Source: Climacteris rufus
Taxonomy: Eukaryota; Chordata; Aves; Passeriformes; Climacteridae
DNA: 64,000 nucleotides
Direction of reading: 5' to 3'
Assembly: GCA_013398175.1 (NCBI GenBank)
Contig: VZRZ01008555.1
Location: 3,215,633-3,279,632, forward strand
The position numbers and the translations under genes are program-made. Shown piece after piece: positions 1 to 13,700 of this stretch. The notes under the pieces were generated by a model. That model had not been told where the DNA came from. It worked only from the letters and a program-made list of their open reading frames with translations, and did not search any database. Each line of letters opens with the position of its first letter. Position 1 is the stretch's first letter.

Positions 1-1720
1 TTTAAATTGTCTAAGGTTAAAAAACTCTGCTTTAATGCAATCTTAGTCTCCCCTGTACATTTTTCTTAGCATCTCCTGACACCAAACTATCAGCTGCTCC
101 TGAATTCACATTGGTCACATCAACTTTTGAAAGTCATGTTCACACCTCAACTGTGACCATTCAGTTCAAGGATTCTGTTCAACTGCAGACACAACTAGAG
201 AAAAATGTTTCCAATATGCTATTAGTTACTCCTCATGGGCTGACAAAGACTTCAGAGATCAACAAGGAACCAAATTTCAAGACTGATACTCAGAATTCAG
301 TGGTATCTGTAAGAAATCCACACAGAAAACAAGATTATTAAGAAAATACAAATTATCAGAATTAATTTAAATAGGAAAAAAAACTAGTCTAGTTTGTGAT
401 GAAAGAATAGAGCTGACTAAATGAAACATTTGTTTCAAGACTGCCAGGAACACTCACATGCTTGTTCCATAGCACCACTCCACTACTTGTGCATGATGTC
501 AGCAAATTCAGAATAGCTCTTTCCCCTAGCAAAAGAACAGTAAGAGGAAGCATTTGTGTTTGATACTAGAACTATTACTTCCTTATAATAACCTGTTTCC
601 TCTAACTTGTGTACTCTGTACTCCAGTTGATTATAGCTTGCAAGACTACCAATTCTGAATATATTTTCTCTGGAAGTTAAACATCAACTTCTTTGACCAA
701 CTAGATATGCCTAGCAGTATTCATTTTCATTTAAACAAAAATACAAACAAAAAGGTCTTTTCCCAACTTTTCATATTCCTGAACGTTGTTCGCTACAGAC
801 TTCTCCTACACAGTGCCACTTAACAAGAATGGAAAAAAAATTAAACACTGACAGCATTAAAGCTAGGATGCATATGAGACAAAAACACATTAAACTTCAT
901 ATATAATGTTACTAAAGCAATTTCAGAACAGCAGGTGGCTTGATCCAGGTGTCTGGAGCTACACTCCCAAATTTCAACTGACAGCTGTAGCTCCAAGTGA
1001 TTCAAGCTAATTGGACAGGTTTATTAGATCATATTTTCAAACTTTAAAATGAAAATTACTCCTTTGAATTAAAATGTAACTAAAAACCTAGCTATCCTAC
1101 CCACAAAATCCAACATTAGGATTCATGGTTACAGCTAGGTCCCACTTATCTGGTGGATAAATCTGACAGGAGAAAAGACATAAACATAACTGGATCATTC
1201 CCTGTTCACAGCAATATGTTTGCAGTGAGTGTAATTACGATACTAAACCAAATGAAACATACAAAGATTTATAAAAATCAGCATATATGGCACAAACTAG
1301 GGAAGAGCTCAAGAATTAGCATTTTAAAACAAAAGGTGCTCAACAACTGAAATTACATGTGCTTTTTCTATCCATCTGTCAGCAGCAGCGATTTCTGAAT
1401 TGGGAAGTTCTTTAGTTAACTCTCACAATCACTACCCCAGCCCAAAAGAATATCAGTGGTCTATAGACACTGACTCCAGAAGCATCACTGGTCTTCTGAT
1501 AAATCATATTTCTGCACAGTGTCAGCATTTTAGAGCTTCTGTAGAGTCTGAGCAACATTTCTCAGTACTTTCCTTAGTAAGGATCAAAAGAAGCAATTGA
1601 GACACAAAAGTTTATTTTGCCCTAAAACACAAACCTGGTCTAAAGTAATTCACTGACTCCTGATGAACTTTCCTTAAATTTATTTTGCGTGGAAAATTAA
1701 ACACAGTAAAGAAATCTTAC
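1..1720 (-). other. MBOAT2 intron 5, partial
   Basis: This is AT-rich intronic DNA between exon 5 and the left edge. It has no recognisable transposon and no further MBOAT2 exon. The one feature that stands out is an open plus-strand stretch at 70-308, described separately. Confidence 0.85.
70..308 (+). other. Exon-like open stretch of unknown identity, antisense to MBOAT2 intron 5
   Basis: A plus-strand stretch of about 80 codons is open from a CTTAG (acceptor-like, ends 69) to TCT followed by GTAAGA (donor-like, 309-314). The frame runs through GAATTCACATTGGTCACA and continues past the donor-like site to a TAA at about 339. The implied peptide is Ser/Thr-rich and polar (ESHVHTSTVTIQFKDSVQ is part of it), and I do not recognise it. 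No flanking exons or start codon can be shown. It could be a chance reading frame in an intron, a decayed retrocopy, or an exon of an antisense transcript. Chance is the default. Confidence 0.2.
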
Positions 1721-1776
1721 CATCATGAATCTCAAATGCCAAACTAGTGATCTTCTGTGTAATTATCATCATTGGA
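1721..1776 (-). CDS. MBOAT2: MBOAT2 coding exon 5
   Basis: This 56-nt exon follows a strong poly-pyrimidine acceptor (T-run, then GTAACAG), with donor GTAAGATTTC on the minus strand. Its first T completes the Gly codon begun in exon 4, and it reads PMMIITQKITSLAFEIHD plus a final G. This is the conserved segment just after the fourth hydrophobic region of MBOAT2. It ends in phase 1. The expected next exon (starting GMFRKDEEL in human, from memory) is not found between 1 and 1720, so it should lie left of the window. Confidence 0.95.
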
Positions 1777-4700
1777 CTGTTACAAAAAAAAAGGAAGAAA
1801 GAATAATTTACATAGAAGTTCAGGATCTTCTTTCACATATAAATACCATGGAAAGTTTATATTAGCAGTCCAGGTTAATTATTCTGAGCTGGAAGATCTT
1901 CAGTGCAAAGAAGAAAGTGATTTAGTTTTTTACCTCAAACTATTACAGAGTTTTCAATGCAATCAGAAGCCTTAAATGTGGCATTTGATAGATTGTGCCT
2001 TTTATAGCTGCATTAGGTTCCACAAACACAGCCAAACTGTTTCACATGTATTTTCCACAAACTCAGCCAAAATGTTTCACATGTATTTTCTACAAACACC
2101 TTTTTTTTTTAAATTAAAATAAAGAGTAAAGAAAAAAAGTCAGTAAGAGCAATTACATTAATTGTAAATTACAGCAGCAGTAAGCAAAGGACAAGAAAAC
2201 TATAGCAAAAGTGAATATTAAGATAAGTTATTTGAATACGCAGATCACTTCCATGGTTGCTACTAACACCTGATGCTATGTTTGATTTTTCCATCTAGAA
2301 TTATTTTTTGCTTCAAGCAAACATATGTGGCAACACAAAAACCCCAGCATAATTATGGTGGCTCCAACAGAGTTCACTGTGTTCTGAATTTGGTACACTT
2401 GAGTGAATCTTAAACTGTCCAAGAAATATTCTTCCTTGGCTATCCAAGTCAGTTTTGTACTGAGAAATTATACAATTTTTGTAGTATCAAAGAGCTTTTG
2501 CCTAATGTAAATTTCAACATTGCAAACCCCCTCCCTGGGGGAGGGAAGGGATGGGGAATGCATAAAGTAAACTACTAGAATTTAGAAATTTAACTTTGAA
2601 ATCAGATCTCAAAAAATGCATCAGGGCCTGTATTTACCTAGAAGAATCTAAGTGGGAAACAAAAAAACCAAAACCATAAAAGCAGCAAAACAAACCCCAA
2701 CAAACAAACCCCAACAAACAAAAAAATACCACAACAAAATAATTATTCTGTACAATTGGACACTTAGTTTTGTTCACATCTTGAGTGCACTTGGCATTTT
2801 CACAGCACACTAATTTGGCACAGAAACACAAATCCAAAAGCCATCAAGTCCTCTTTCATTAACAGGTCTACACCAGTATTTTGCCAGATGGTTCCATCCA
2901 TCAACTTGATTTTTACTTTTTTATGGTAACGGTTATTTCAAAGCACACAATTATTTCCAGTTCTCAAAATACAATCAGGGGAAAAAAAAATTCTACTGTA
3001 GTAACAGTGTCCCCAAATCCTGATATCAAGACTGGAGTGACAGGCAAGGGTCATAAAGGAAGAAAACTAAACAAGAACAGATAGTCTGGTAAATCCCTCA
3101 TATCTCTTTTTAGCATTTAAGCTGTAGGCCTGGCTGCTGCTGGCAGAAATCCCCAACTGAGTCTAAACATAATGGGTTTTCTTTCTGTAAGCAGCCATAT
3201 GACAGCATGGATCCTGCCTGCTGGAAGGATGGAGTCCAGGAGGAAATCAGTCAGCCCTTACATTAATTCCAGCTGATAAATCTGTCATTGTTATCATAGC
3301 AGACCCTGGTATCTTTTTTTTTTTTTGGTCCTCCTGAAGTGTTTATTCCAGTATCATCAAATATTTGGCTGAGAAGCAACAATCTAGAGACTAAAAGAGG
3401 AAGAGTCCTTCCTGGCAGAGTCAGGCTGTGAACCAGGATTTTAACGATCCCTTTTAGGTGCTGGCAGAAAGGCAAAGGAGGCAGCTGGGATCTGTCAGTG
3501 CTGCAGCCAGGACCACACAGCTCTGCACAAGCAATTGCATCTCCAGCATGAGGTGTCCTCAGCTTTCTCCACTGTCAGTGCACTGAGACCTTCCTTCAAA
3601 TCTTTAGCAGATTTTCTCAGCTTGGGCACCTCAGACAGGCTACAAGAAATATCTAGGCAAACACACATTCAAAGCTCTTTTGGGGTTAACCACTATATGA
3701 ATCCATGCCAACATCTTCAGAAGAACTTGCTGGTGCTGGAGTTCAACAGCTGGTTAGGCAATTTGAGTATTTTCTTGAGATTACTCTCTTTTCCCAGAAC
3801 AAGAGAAAGTTTTCTTTCTCTGCCTGTTTTGGAAGTAATCTCTGTCTCATGTCAAGGGAGCATATGCAATGTATGCCAGAGATTTAACGTGATATGCATG
3901 CATCAAGCTCCCAAACTGGTGCATAAAAGGGTGGTTTCAATCTGCCAGGTCAAACATACAATCAGAGAGTTGGATCTAGGCTTCAGAACAGTTGTGTCAG
4001 AGCATGGAGCTCATAAATCACAGAATGGTTTGGGTTGGAAGGGACCTTGAAGATCACCTAGCTCCAACATCCCTGCCATGGGCAGGAACACCTTCAATTA
4101 GATCAGGTTGCCCAGAGTCCCATCCAGCCTGGCCTTGAACACCTCCAGGGATGGGACGTAGGAATCTCTGCACATGTTTAGACCGTGCAGAAATCTCTGA
4201 GCTAACACCAAACCATCAGAGCCAGCTGCTATCTGAAAGCAGTACAGTCATGTTTGAGCAATGGTGATCAAGCTCTACTAATAATTTTGAGAGCAACAAC
4301 AACAAAGTGCAATTACACTGTTTTCAGAGTCAGTTCAGTGCTTTGATCACTGCCAAGGCTGTACACTTTGGCCCTACAGTGAACTGGAAGGGACAGCATC
4401 TGGATTACAGTTTCACTTGTAATGGTGAAATTAAATTCAACATCAGTAAATCTAGTTTTAGTGTCTTTATGCATATGTCTGTGTTGCAAGCTCTCATTAT
4501 AGCCAGTGGAGATATAGTCAATAGAGTCAGGGGCATCTGACAAGTGACCCAGTTCACGCTCAGGTAGATCCTTAGTGGTGGGTCAGCTGAAACACCCTCC
4601 AGGCTCTGCTGTCCACATCCATCACATCTCTGCTGACTACAACTGGAACTTGGATAGCTGGCTGGAAAGCAGACACTTGGATGTAAGACAAATGTAGAAA

Positions 4701-7700
4701 GATTTTTCAGAAGGTAAGAAGATAAAGATGACAGAAAAGATTAATTCAGCTGTAAGAGCTTTTGGCTTCAGCCCACAAATTAAGTTTCTGGACTACAAGC
4801 CTGTTACCAGTAAAGACTAAGAAATAACAAGGCTAACAAGTACAGCTCTACCACAGATAATGCTAGACTACAAAGACCACTCCAATTCCCAGTATTCCTG
4901 AAAAGTATTTAATGCATTATTTTAAGCAGACTAGCAAATACTCCCCAACTCTTTTTTTCCCCAGACTACAAAGTCATCTTTAAATCAACAAAAGCACTAT
5001 CACAGTAGCAAACTCATTTATAAGAAATGTTGTGCTTCACTTCTCTGTGTCTGCAAAGAAGAATCACCTATATGGTTTATTTTTACTTTGCCCATTTAAT
5101 TCTGTTTTGCTCCTATACAATTCAAGTCAAATACAGGTATAAGTTCACTATATAAAATGAGGGCACATAGGGACAAAACTTTCTGTTTCCAAGGTCTGTG
5201 TGACTGCCTCACCATCCAGTTGCCTGTCTCCTTAGCTTTCTCCTTCTGGAATATCTAACATAAAACCAAAAATGAAAGAAGCTAAAACCTAAATTCTATA
5301 AAACATTCAGATTTTCCTCAAAAAGTGGCATCAGACAAGTAAGTACACCAGGAACAATTCAAGGTTCATCATGCTGTCAAAATTCCCATAGCCACCAAAT
5401 CCTTTATGCCATTCAAACAGGAACAAGAGGCAACAGATAATACATTGGTGGTTCTAACAAGACACAACTGTTCCCAAAAATGAGTTTGCATGATTGAGGC
5501 ACAGTTACTTCTATATTTTTCTGTGTGCCAATAAGCACATACATGCTCAGCTTTCCCCCAGAGTTTTAAAGGTTGACATACTTAACTTGGAGGGGGGGGA
5601 AGCAACCAACAAAAAAAAACCCATAACAACAGATACAGTATCACTTAGGAAGACAAGATTAAAAGATTATTTTTCTCCTTACCCAGAAAAATCAGCAGAA
5701 TACTGTCCATAATCAAAGATATAGACCCTAGTAATTTGGCACACAGTGAGGTATCCCAAAGCGAAAACAAAGCAATACCTGGAAAGAAAATGGGGAAAAA
5801 GTATTTCAATTAAAAACCATAAACATTTCTCCACTGAATAAACTACCTTTTAAATAGAGTTTCATTTCCAATTATTTCTAGTGAATATTACATAACAGAA
5901 ATCTGTAATTATACCCTTATTCTGCCTGAGGGTTTTTTGGTAATATTTATTCTATGCAAGCACATATTTTTTATTTTAAAAGTGTGCAGTACAACCATAT
6001 AAATTCTATTGTCATTAGCCAAAATATTTATTCACATAAATAAAGCCTAGAATTTACAGTTTTAAGTGCCACTGTAAGAACTGGAAGTCCTATAAAGAGA
6101 AAATTAATCTGTTATGCTTTTTTTTTAGTTCAGAGTTAATTTTTGTCTACATGAGTATAGAAGTTTGGAAAATTATATATCAAAAAAATTCCACTGAATA
6201 TATTTCTATACATTTAAAATTCAGTACCACAAATCCTATTGCTGCTGTTTTCAAAGGAACTGGAAAAGGCAATTGATTTTCAAATACACATATTAAAACA
6301 TAGCTGAGTGAAAAAGGAACAGCATGCCTTTTGTCTTAAGCTGATCCTCAGCAAATGTAGGAAAAAAAACACATATAAGAACCACCTTATAAAAGTGTTA
6401 TATGTATGATAGAGTTAGTTTAACATACCATTTTCTCAACAACACACTATTGAGAAAACATTTGCCAATACACCTCACAAAATCCTCCAGATATTCTTTG
6501 AAGTCCAAAAGAACAGTGAATGCCAGCAGCAATTTAACCAACCCTTCAGGACTTTAATGTATGAAATGTACAGTCTTTATTTCATGTCCACAAGACTGAT
6601 GTGCTATCCCTACAGCAGACTGTACAACGCATTCAAAATCCAGTTAGAATGAAAATATTCATTCAACAAATTGAAAATCATAACCAGGACTGGATTTAGG
6701 TGAGCTAGCGAGGGACACTGCAAAAAGACCTTGGAACAGGATTTTCCTTTCTTTTCCAAATAAATACTTTGCAAAAACATGTTAACATAAGAAATCCTAA
6801 GGTCTTGCAAATTATTCTTCAATCTGAAAGTTGCTATGCAGAACACTTGCAGTTTGAGAATTGTGCTAGATATAAACTATTTAATATTTTAATACATCCA
6901 ACTTTGAAATTACAGAATACCTTACATACCATGAAATTACACTTGTTATTCTTTTGGTGGAAAAAGTAATTGTAGAATGTCTGTTTCAGCAATAGTTTAT
7001 TTTCCATTTTCATTAATATTATTAATCCAGAAACAGTAAGATATTGGGTGACTAAATGGTACAAAAGTGTTTGTAGGAAGAATACATTGGCAGAGGTTGC
7101 CCAGAGAGGTGGCAGATGCCCCATCCCTGGAAACATTCAAAGTCAGGTTGAACAACCTGATCTAGTTGAAGATGTCCCTGTTCATTGGAGGGTGGACTAG
7201 ATGTCCTTTAAAATTCAATTCAAACTAATCCAGGATTCTGTGAAATAAATATTAGCCATCATGACCAACATGGTGGGGGTTTCTCACAGTCAGTTAATAC
7301 CCACACTGAAGTTATAGTGCAGAAATGGAAGAAAGAAAAAAAGGACCTTAAATTTCTTGATTAGATTCCAGATTTCAATTTTTCAATCTAGAACAAAAGC
7401 TGTCTTCCCACAGAGCAGTGAAATTTGCTGCTATGTTGCAGTCACCAAACACAACTGAATCTTAACTATCTTCCAACTACATCAGCCACAGCTCCAAGTT
7501 ACACACAGACTGGAAGATTGCAAATTTTTAATTGATGAGTAAAACACAGGAACTTGCAACCCATACAATGCTTTCCAACTTCCAATTGCTTCTCTGCATG
7601 TTAGTCATGCCACATCACATCCCTTTTTGATGAGAAATGTCATTTATCAGGAAAGTTCAGTAATATGTTCTCCCTAAAAGAAACTTAAAACGTTTATAAC

Positions 7701-10700
7701 CGCTCATATCATTCCTGTGGTTTCTCCTGCAGGTTTGTGGTGCAACTTGCTGATTATCCTCACTCTCATACAAATCCATCTTCACTTAAAAATATTCAAA
7801 ACATATCTGAAAACGCTTTGAGAACTTTCTAAAGTATTCTTACTGTATGTTTCTTACTCTGTTCAATGATTTATTCACCAAAAACTCCCCTTAGATCAGA
7901 AAACTGAGTAAAGTTTTGCAGAGTTCAACCACATCAAGTTATACCTAAGTATAAAAGTAATTACAGGCTGCACACAAATGAAACAGTTTTACCCAAGGCT
8001 AAATTTTCTCCTCCAGTAGAAAAACAATTGGTCTTAAAAATCAATGTTACTCTATACTTGCCACTCACTGAATAATGTTCTTGTGAGCAGAAAGACAAAA
8101 GTAATTCACACTGAACATTAACAGGTACAAGCAAGTCACAACATTGTTATTATTACAAGTAACTTTTAGACAAAGTGACCTGCAATGAACACTGTACTAT
8201 ACAACAGAAAGACACAAAAACTTTCATTTAGAGTATGTCTGAGACTAATTCCCAGGATCTGTGTCAACACAACCTTACTTTATCTATCAAGAGATACAAC
8301 AATTCAGACATATCTGGGAGACACTGTAGCAATGAAGTGCCAGAAAGCAGAACACAGTGATATGTCTAACTTCTGATTTAAAGGAGAAAAAAAAATATTT
8401 TAAGCAAACTGGATAGCCTATTGTACAGAAGAGCTTTTCTTGTACAGGTATTCCATATTATATTTTATTCTTTACAATTTTGAACTTCTCAGAGCACTAA
8501 AAATAGTGTTTAATATCTTCTACCCATAAAATCCTATCTTTCCTCTAAAAAGAAATATATCAAGTAAACCACTTGATGTTTTTTAAAAGTATATTCTAAC
8601 ATATTATAAATTAAGTACCTTAAACTACACACCTATATATTACAATATATAGAAAATACTAAGCAAGCAGCCTCTCCAAGTACTATTCTACAGAAGACGC
8701 TCATCAAGAGAACATCTGTCTAATTCTTTTTTAACAAGGCAAATTAATCTCTTATTAGCAAATAAAATACAGTCCTACACTTCATTATTTTCTGTCAAGT
8801 TATTTTCTGACAAACAACATTAACCAACACACATATTAGGAGTTTTTACCTGCACATGCATATAAAGCTAAAAAGCCTCCTCCTATCTCTATGTGTGTGT
8901 ATATATAAATTCTAGAGCTTTGTATCTTCTGACAGGCAAGCTGAGCTGTACACAGACCCAGGCCAACAATTAGCAAATGTATGTTATGGTTTTTGCATAA
9001 AAAGGTGGAGGAGCTGCATTTTTGTTTTATTTTACACTTTTGGGGGACTCAGCATCTTAGTTATAAAATATTTGTTCCTACCATACCTATCTCTGTTTGC
9101 ACAAAATGCAACAAAAATAGAACTGTGACCTTGACAAAGGCATGCTTTGAGAGATGTCATAACAGCTTCTGTTATTTTAGGCTTTTCCCATGCAGTGGAA
9201 GGACAACAGCACAATATGCTATTTTGCTGAAAGAAAGTTAAATAAACCAATCAAAACAGGGTGCTTTTTTACCAGCTAGTTGGCACATCCTACAGATTTA
9301 GCCTTGAAATAAAGGCTTCATGTCCAGTCAAGATGCACTTCTTCCATTATGTTAGGAAAAACTACTTTTTTTTCTTTAAGTGTGCAATTATTCAGTTTCA
9401 AAAGGCAAACCTAGACACCATATAATATTATACTGCATTGAAGTTTAGAAAAGTGACAAAATAGCTTCTGAGTTTTCCCAAGCCCCGTGCTGAAAGCTGA
9501 TGCCTGGGTTTGTTTGTTTGTTTTTTTACAGATTACACCAAATTAAAAAAGAAAAAAAATTAAATTCTTGTATCTATGGTCAGAACTGAATTCTTATTCA
9601 AATCCAGCTATATTATTTGTTTTAATTCTCATGATCATAATTAGTTTCATTTTTCACACGGAAATTCAGCCCTATGCAATTAGAACATACAATATTTGTT
9701 TACAAAACTTCAAAGGGAAAAATATACATCAAACAAAAAGGTCTAAAGTGTCAAAGCTAAACATCTATCTAATTCTGCAAACATCCAGCACAAGCCAATA
9801 AACATACTGATTAGAATTAGCTCAGTTTTGACTGTCTCAGAGCCACAAGGTAAGCTAGCCTGCCCCAATCTGCTGTTTTTACACCAAAACGAGATATCTA
9901 TTTACACAATTCCTGTTTATGGATGCATTATTGACGTACATAATTGGCATTACTTAGAAAATGGATTTGTTTTATGATGTAAACCATAACAGACCCAGAG
10001 TCTGCATGTCTCTAAAAACACAAGCAATATTAATCTTTCTGAGGCACTCAGAAACCTCTGATTCATGTATCAGTCTGTCCCTTCTGATTACTTCAAGTGG
10101 AGATCCAAAATGCCTTGAAATAAACAACAACTAAAAAGAAAACCAGACTGTCTCTGAGCCCATTTCCAGAGCAGGAAGCATTCATACCATCACGCTTTGG
10201 TAATAAGTAATCTGGCTAGCCCATTCCATTCGTTTTCAACCCTCAGCTGAAGATTTTTGGGTCTGATAGATATTTTAAAGCAAATTTAACAAATGGACAG
10301 AGTTCTCCAACATTTAGATCCAACAACAGCCTGACATAACACATGGCATGAAGGCTGCACATGCCTCCAGCAGCACTTGCTCTTGGCCTGCCTGTGACTG
10401 CAGAGCTCGTCAGTCAGGCCCTCGCCTCTGGATCCGTGGGCTCCACACTGGGTATTGCTCAGTCAGGAGAGAAAAAGCTACCCAAGTCCACTGGTTTCCT
10501 GCAAATAAACAGACACACAAGGCTGGGGACGTGAGGATTCATTAGCTCAATGGTCCCTGAACCATTTGTGATGGTTTGACTGTTTGTTTACTGCAGATCG
10601 GCTGCTGACATTATCACTTGACTAATGTATTTTGATGTTTTGCTACATAATGGCAACATAATGGCTTGGTAAAGCAAATCTTTACCAAGCTAAATTAAAT

Positions 10701-13700
10701 GATCATTCCATTTATAGCTACAAGCCATATTCCAAATGCAACACTAATACATGACAAATGTAATATAGATATTCCTGTCAAAAACACACACAACACTTCA
10801 CATCTTCCACACACTCCCTAACTTTACGTTCTCATGCTTTCCAACCTCTCGCTCTGCTCCCTTCAATTCTGAAACATCTCAAGGACAAGGAGACCAGCTT
10901 CAGAGTCTCATCTATGGGAGAAACATCATCTACAACTGAAGAAGGCAGGAAAGAAAGTGCTTTCATTTTTTCTCTGGAACAGAAGAAACATGTTGTGTGA
11001 TTCACTCTTCCCATAAGACTCCAAAAGGAACACAGAACTATGAAGGGTGGGAATAAAAAATTTATTTGATCCCCTAGAAAACTCAAAGCTGAGAGCTGAA
11101 GAAAATGTCCAAAATTTTAATGTTAAACCGAGATGAGACATGAGGGGTCATGTAAGTTCTCTCTCACTTGAAAAACCACATTGTGTCATATCAACCCCTA
11201 TTTCTGCAATCACTTGAAAGTATAATAGTAAACAATGCAGATAAGAGCACCAAATCTGACCTTTGCATTTCAAAAAGCTGACAATAGTATATGGTACTTA
11301 AAAACACACACAAAGAAGAAAGACTAACAGCTTCACAACACAAATTCTGTCAAAGCAGAACTAACTCCCTGATGCTGGAATTTGCCTTACACAGCCCAAA
11401 TGAAGGAAGTAGAATCTTGAGATCAGACAAAAATGAGTACTCACAACTTAAGAGACCAAATAGCTGACATGCCGGTGCTGTGAATTTTCATCTATTCACC
11501 CATTTTTCTACATAATATTTGCCCAGCTATAGGATGTTTCAGCATCACAGCATGCAAGTGATTTTATCCTTCCTCTTTCTTCCACATGATACATAAGTAA
11601 CCTTTCTTCAAACACCAGAACTGTGACCACTATGACTGATTTTGCAAACCAGCAGAAACCCACAGACCACAGAGTCAGAAAACAGTCTCCTGTTAAGAGC
11701 TTGGTAGCAACACAACTTCTGAGAATAATTTTAAGGAAATAAATATGTCATTATAGAACACTGGCAATAATGAAACTACTGCAAGTGCTATTTTAAAGGA
11801 CAGGCCTACTAGTCTTAATGGTTTAGAAACAGTAAACTAGAACTGCTAAATACAAAATATTTTGCAGGACTAAATAATTCTATTTCAGTGGACCAGTAAG
11901 CTTCATACAAGAACTCACGGGCAGTTGAACACTGAAGTTCTCTGATGGCAAAACAATAGCAAGGTCAATCATTAAACCCATCCCTGCTGTTAAGGCGGCA
12001 CTTGGCAGTATCATCTTGGAGGAAGATAAGAGGGAGCTGCTATTTGCATTCACCCACTCATCCCTCTGCTCTAGCTCCACACCCCTCGTGCCCCATGCAC
12101 ATCCCCACGTCCTGGGGATGCAGACGGAGCAGATTCCCGGCTGCTCAGCCCCCCCAAGCTCTGCTGCAGCCCTGCATCTTTGCCTTGAGACACCTGAGGC
12201 ACAGCACCAGTGCAGCTGCAGCATTGCCAGGAGAGAGAGAGGGGAGGCCCCCCCCGCCATGAGGTGATGCCAGCTGGAATTTGTGTTCAGCCAGCCAGGA
12301 GACGTTTTCTGCATGTGTTAAGGATGGCAGCAGCTGGGAAACATACGGGATGTGATTTGCTGAGAAGGTGGTTGTGCAGTCAGAATCAGTACACAGCGCA
12401 GCTAGCAGATTCATAAACAACCCAACTCCCTGCAAGGTGGAGCATGCAAAACAAAAGGCCACAGGAATCAAATTTATTTACAGAAACAAAGTATGTTAAC
12501 GATTCCAATAGCAAAGGAAAGCCAGGAATTTGTGTTAACAACCTAACACAGCTGCATTTTCTTTTAAACCATTTTTCAAAACAAAATGCGCTTCAGAGGT
12601 ATTTAATCTAAGGGGATGATGGTATTTATATTTCCCACACTATGTCTTGCTTTGCCTTTAGGAAGGAATCAAACAATTCTTTGTTTTCAGCTGGGTACTG
12701 AATTGACTGCAAGCCCCACAGCCGGTCAGACCCACACCAACACTGCAGTCCTATACCTTGATGAGCTATTTACATCATCCTGCAATCAGACACACATCTC
12801 AAACAGCACAATGCCTGCAATAAAGCAGTTCTGAAACAAAACCTTTTCTGAAAAATCCGATTTGCTTAAAATATAGCATAAATGAAACACCCGCCTTGCT
12901 CCAACGCTCAGCATTCCTTTAATCTGGAAAGTTCTATCCCTTCAGATGACTTGTTTCATTTCTGTCCAAACCCCACCCCCAGCTAAGTTAAAGCACCACA
13001 ACCATTGCTTATCTTCTGTATCCTTTAATCAATGCATGCCAATGTACATAACATTCACATGATGCATCAGCTTCACCACTGTCACAGTATTTGTCACATG
13101 GTCCTGCAGAAACACATGTAGAGATCTAAGTCAGCTGTTTCCTGCTCTCAGGCAGGAGAAAACCTGTGGGTAGCTCCATTTTCTTTGCTCAGTGATGAAG
13201 CCTGACACAAGAATACAGGATGGCAGCTTCTATTTTCGTGTAGATTTTTCTCCTGCATGTAAGAAACACTATTGGCTATTTCCAGGGATGAATTTGAGAT
13301 ATTCCACAAAAAGAGTGATACAGAGTACACAAGGAACCCATTATGAAAAAGCCTTGCATTTATTTTTGGAACATTTTTCATGCTTCCAGTTAGCAATGGG
13401 AAACAAGCAAACAAACAAAACCCCCCCCACATCACCCCCCCAAACAAACAAACAAAACAAACTACTCAATGACAGTCCAAGTCATGGCAAAATCACTTAT
13501 GGAAGTATCCTACTTTAAACACTGGCAAACCATATTACTCCAAGATACATTTATGATCTTCAAGTTAGGAAGCAACTATGTTCCCCAAGTATGTATGTAC
13601 ATATTACACACATTTGTAATTATACAACCCATACCTTTTTAAAACTTTGATTTCTTGGAATACTGTCTTGATGCTATTTCATGCATATTTGAACTTAGCT

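Larger units (their letters stand above)
1777..5682 (-). other. MBOAT2 intron 4
   Basis: This 3.9-kb intron is bounded by the exon 4 donor and the exon 5 acceptor. It contains a 35-bp tandem repeat (2020-2099), short A/C-rich runs and one CR1 fragment (4018-4156). The 172-codon plus-strand reading frame ending near 4050 runs into the CR1, resembles no known protein and is treated as chance. Confidence 0.9.

Noticed and set aside
11880..12471. GC-richer block with frames of 83 to 144 codons on both strands
   Set aside because: There are few CpG sites, no recognisable protein and no splice-consistent continuation. It is probably ordinary GC-rich intron.
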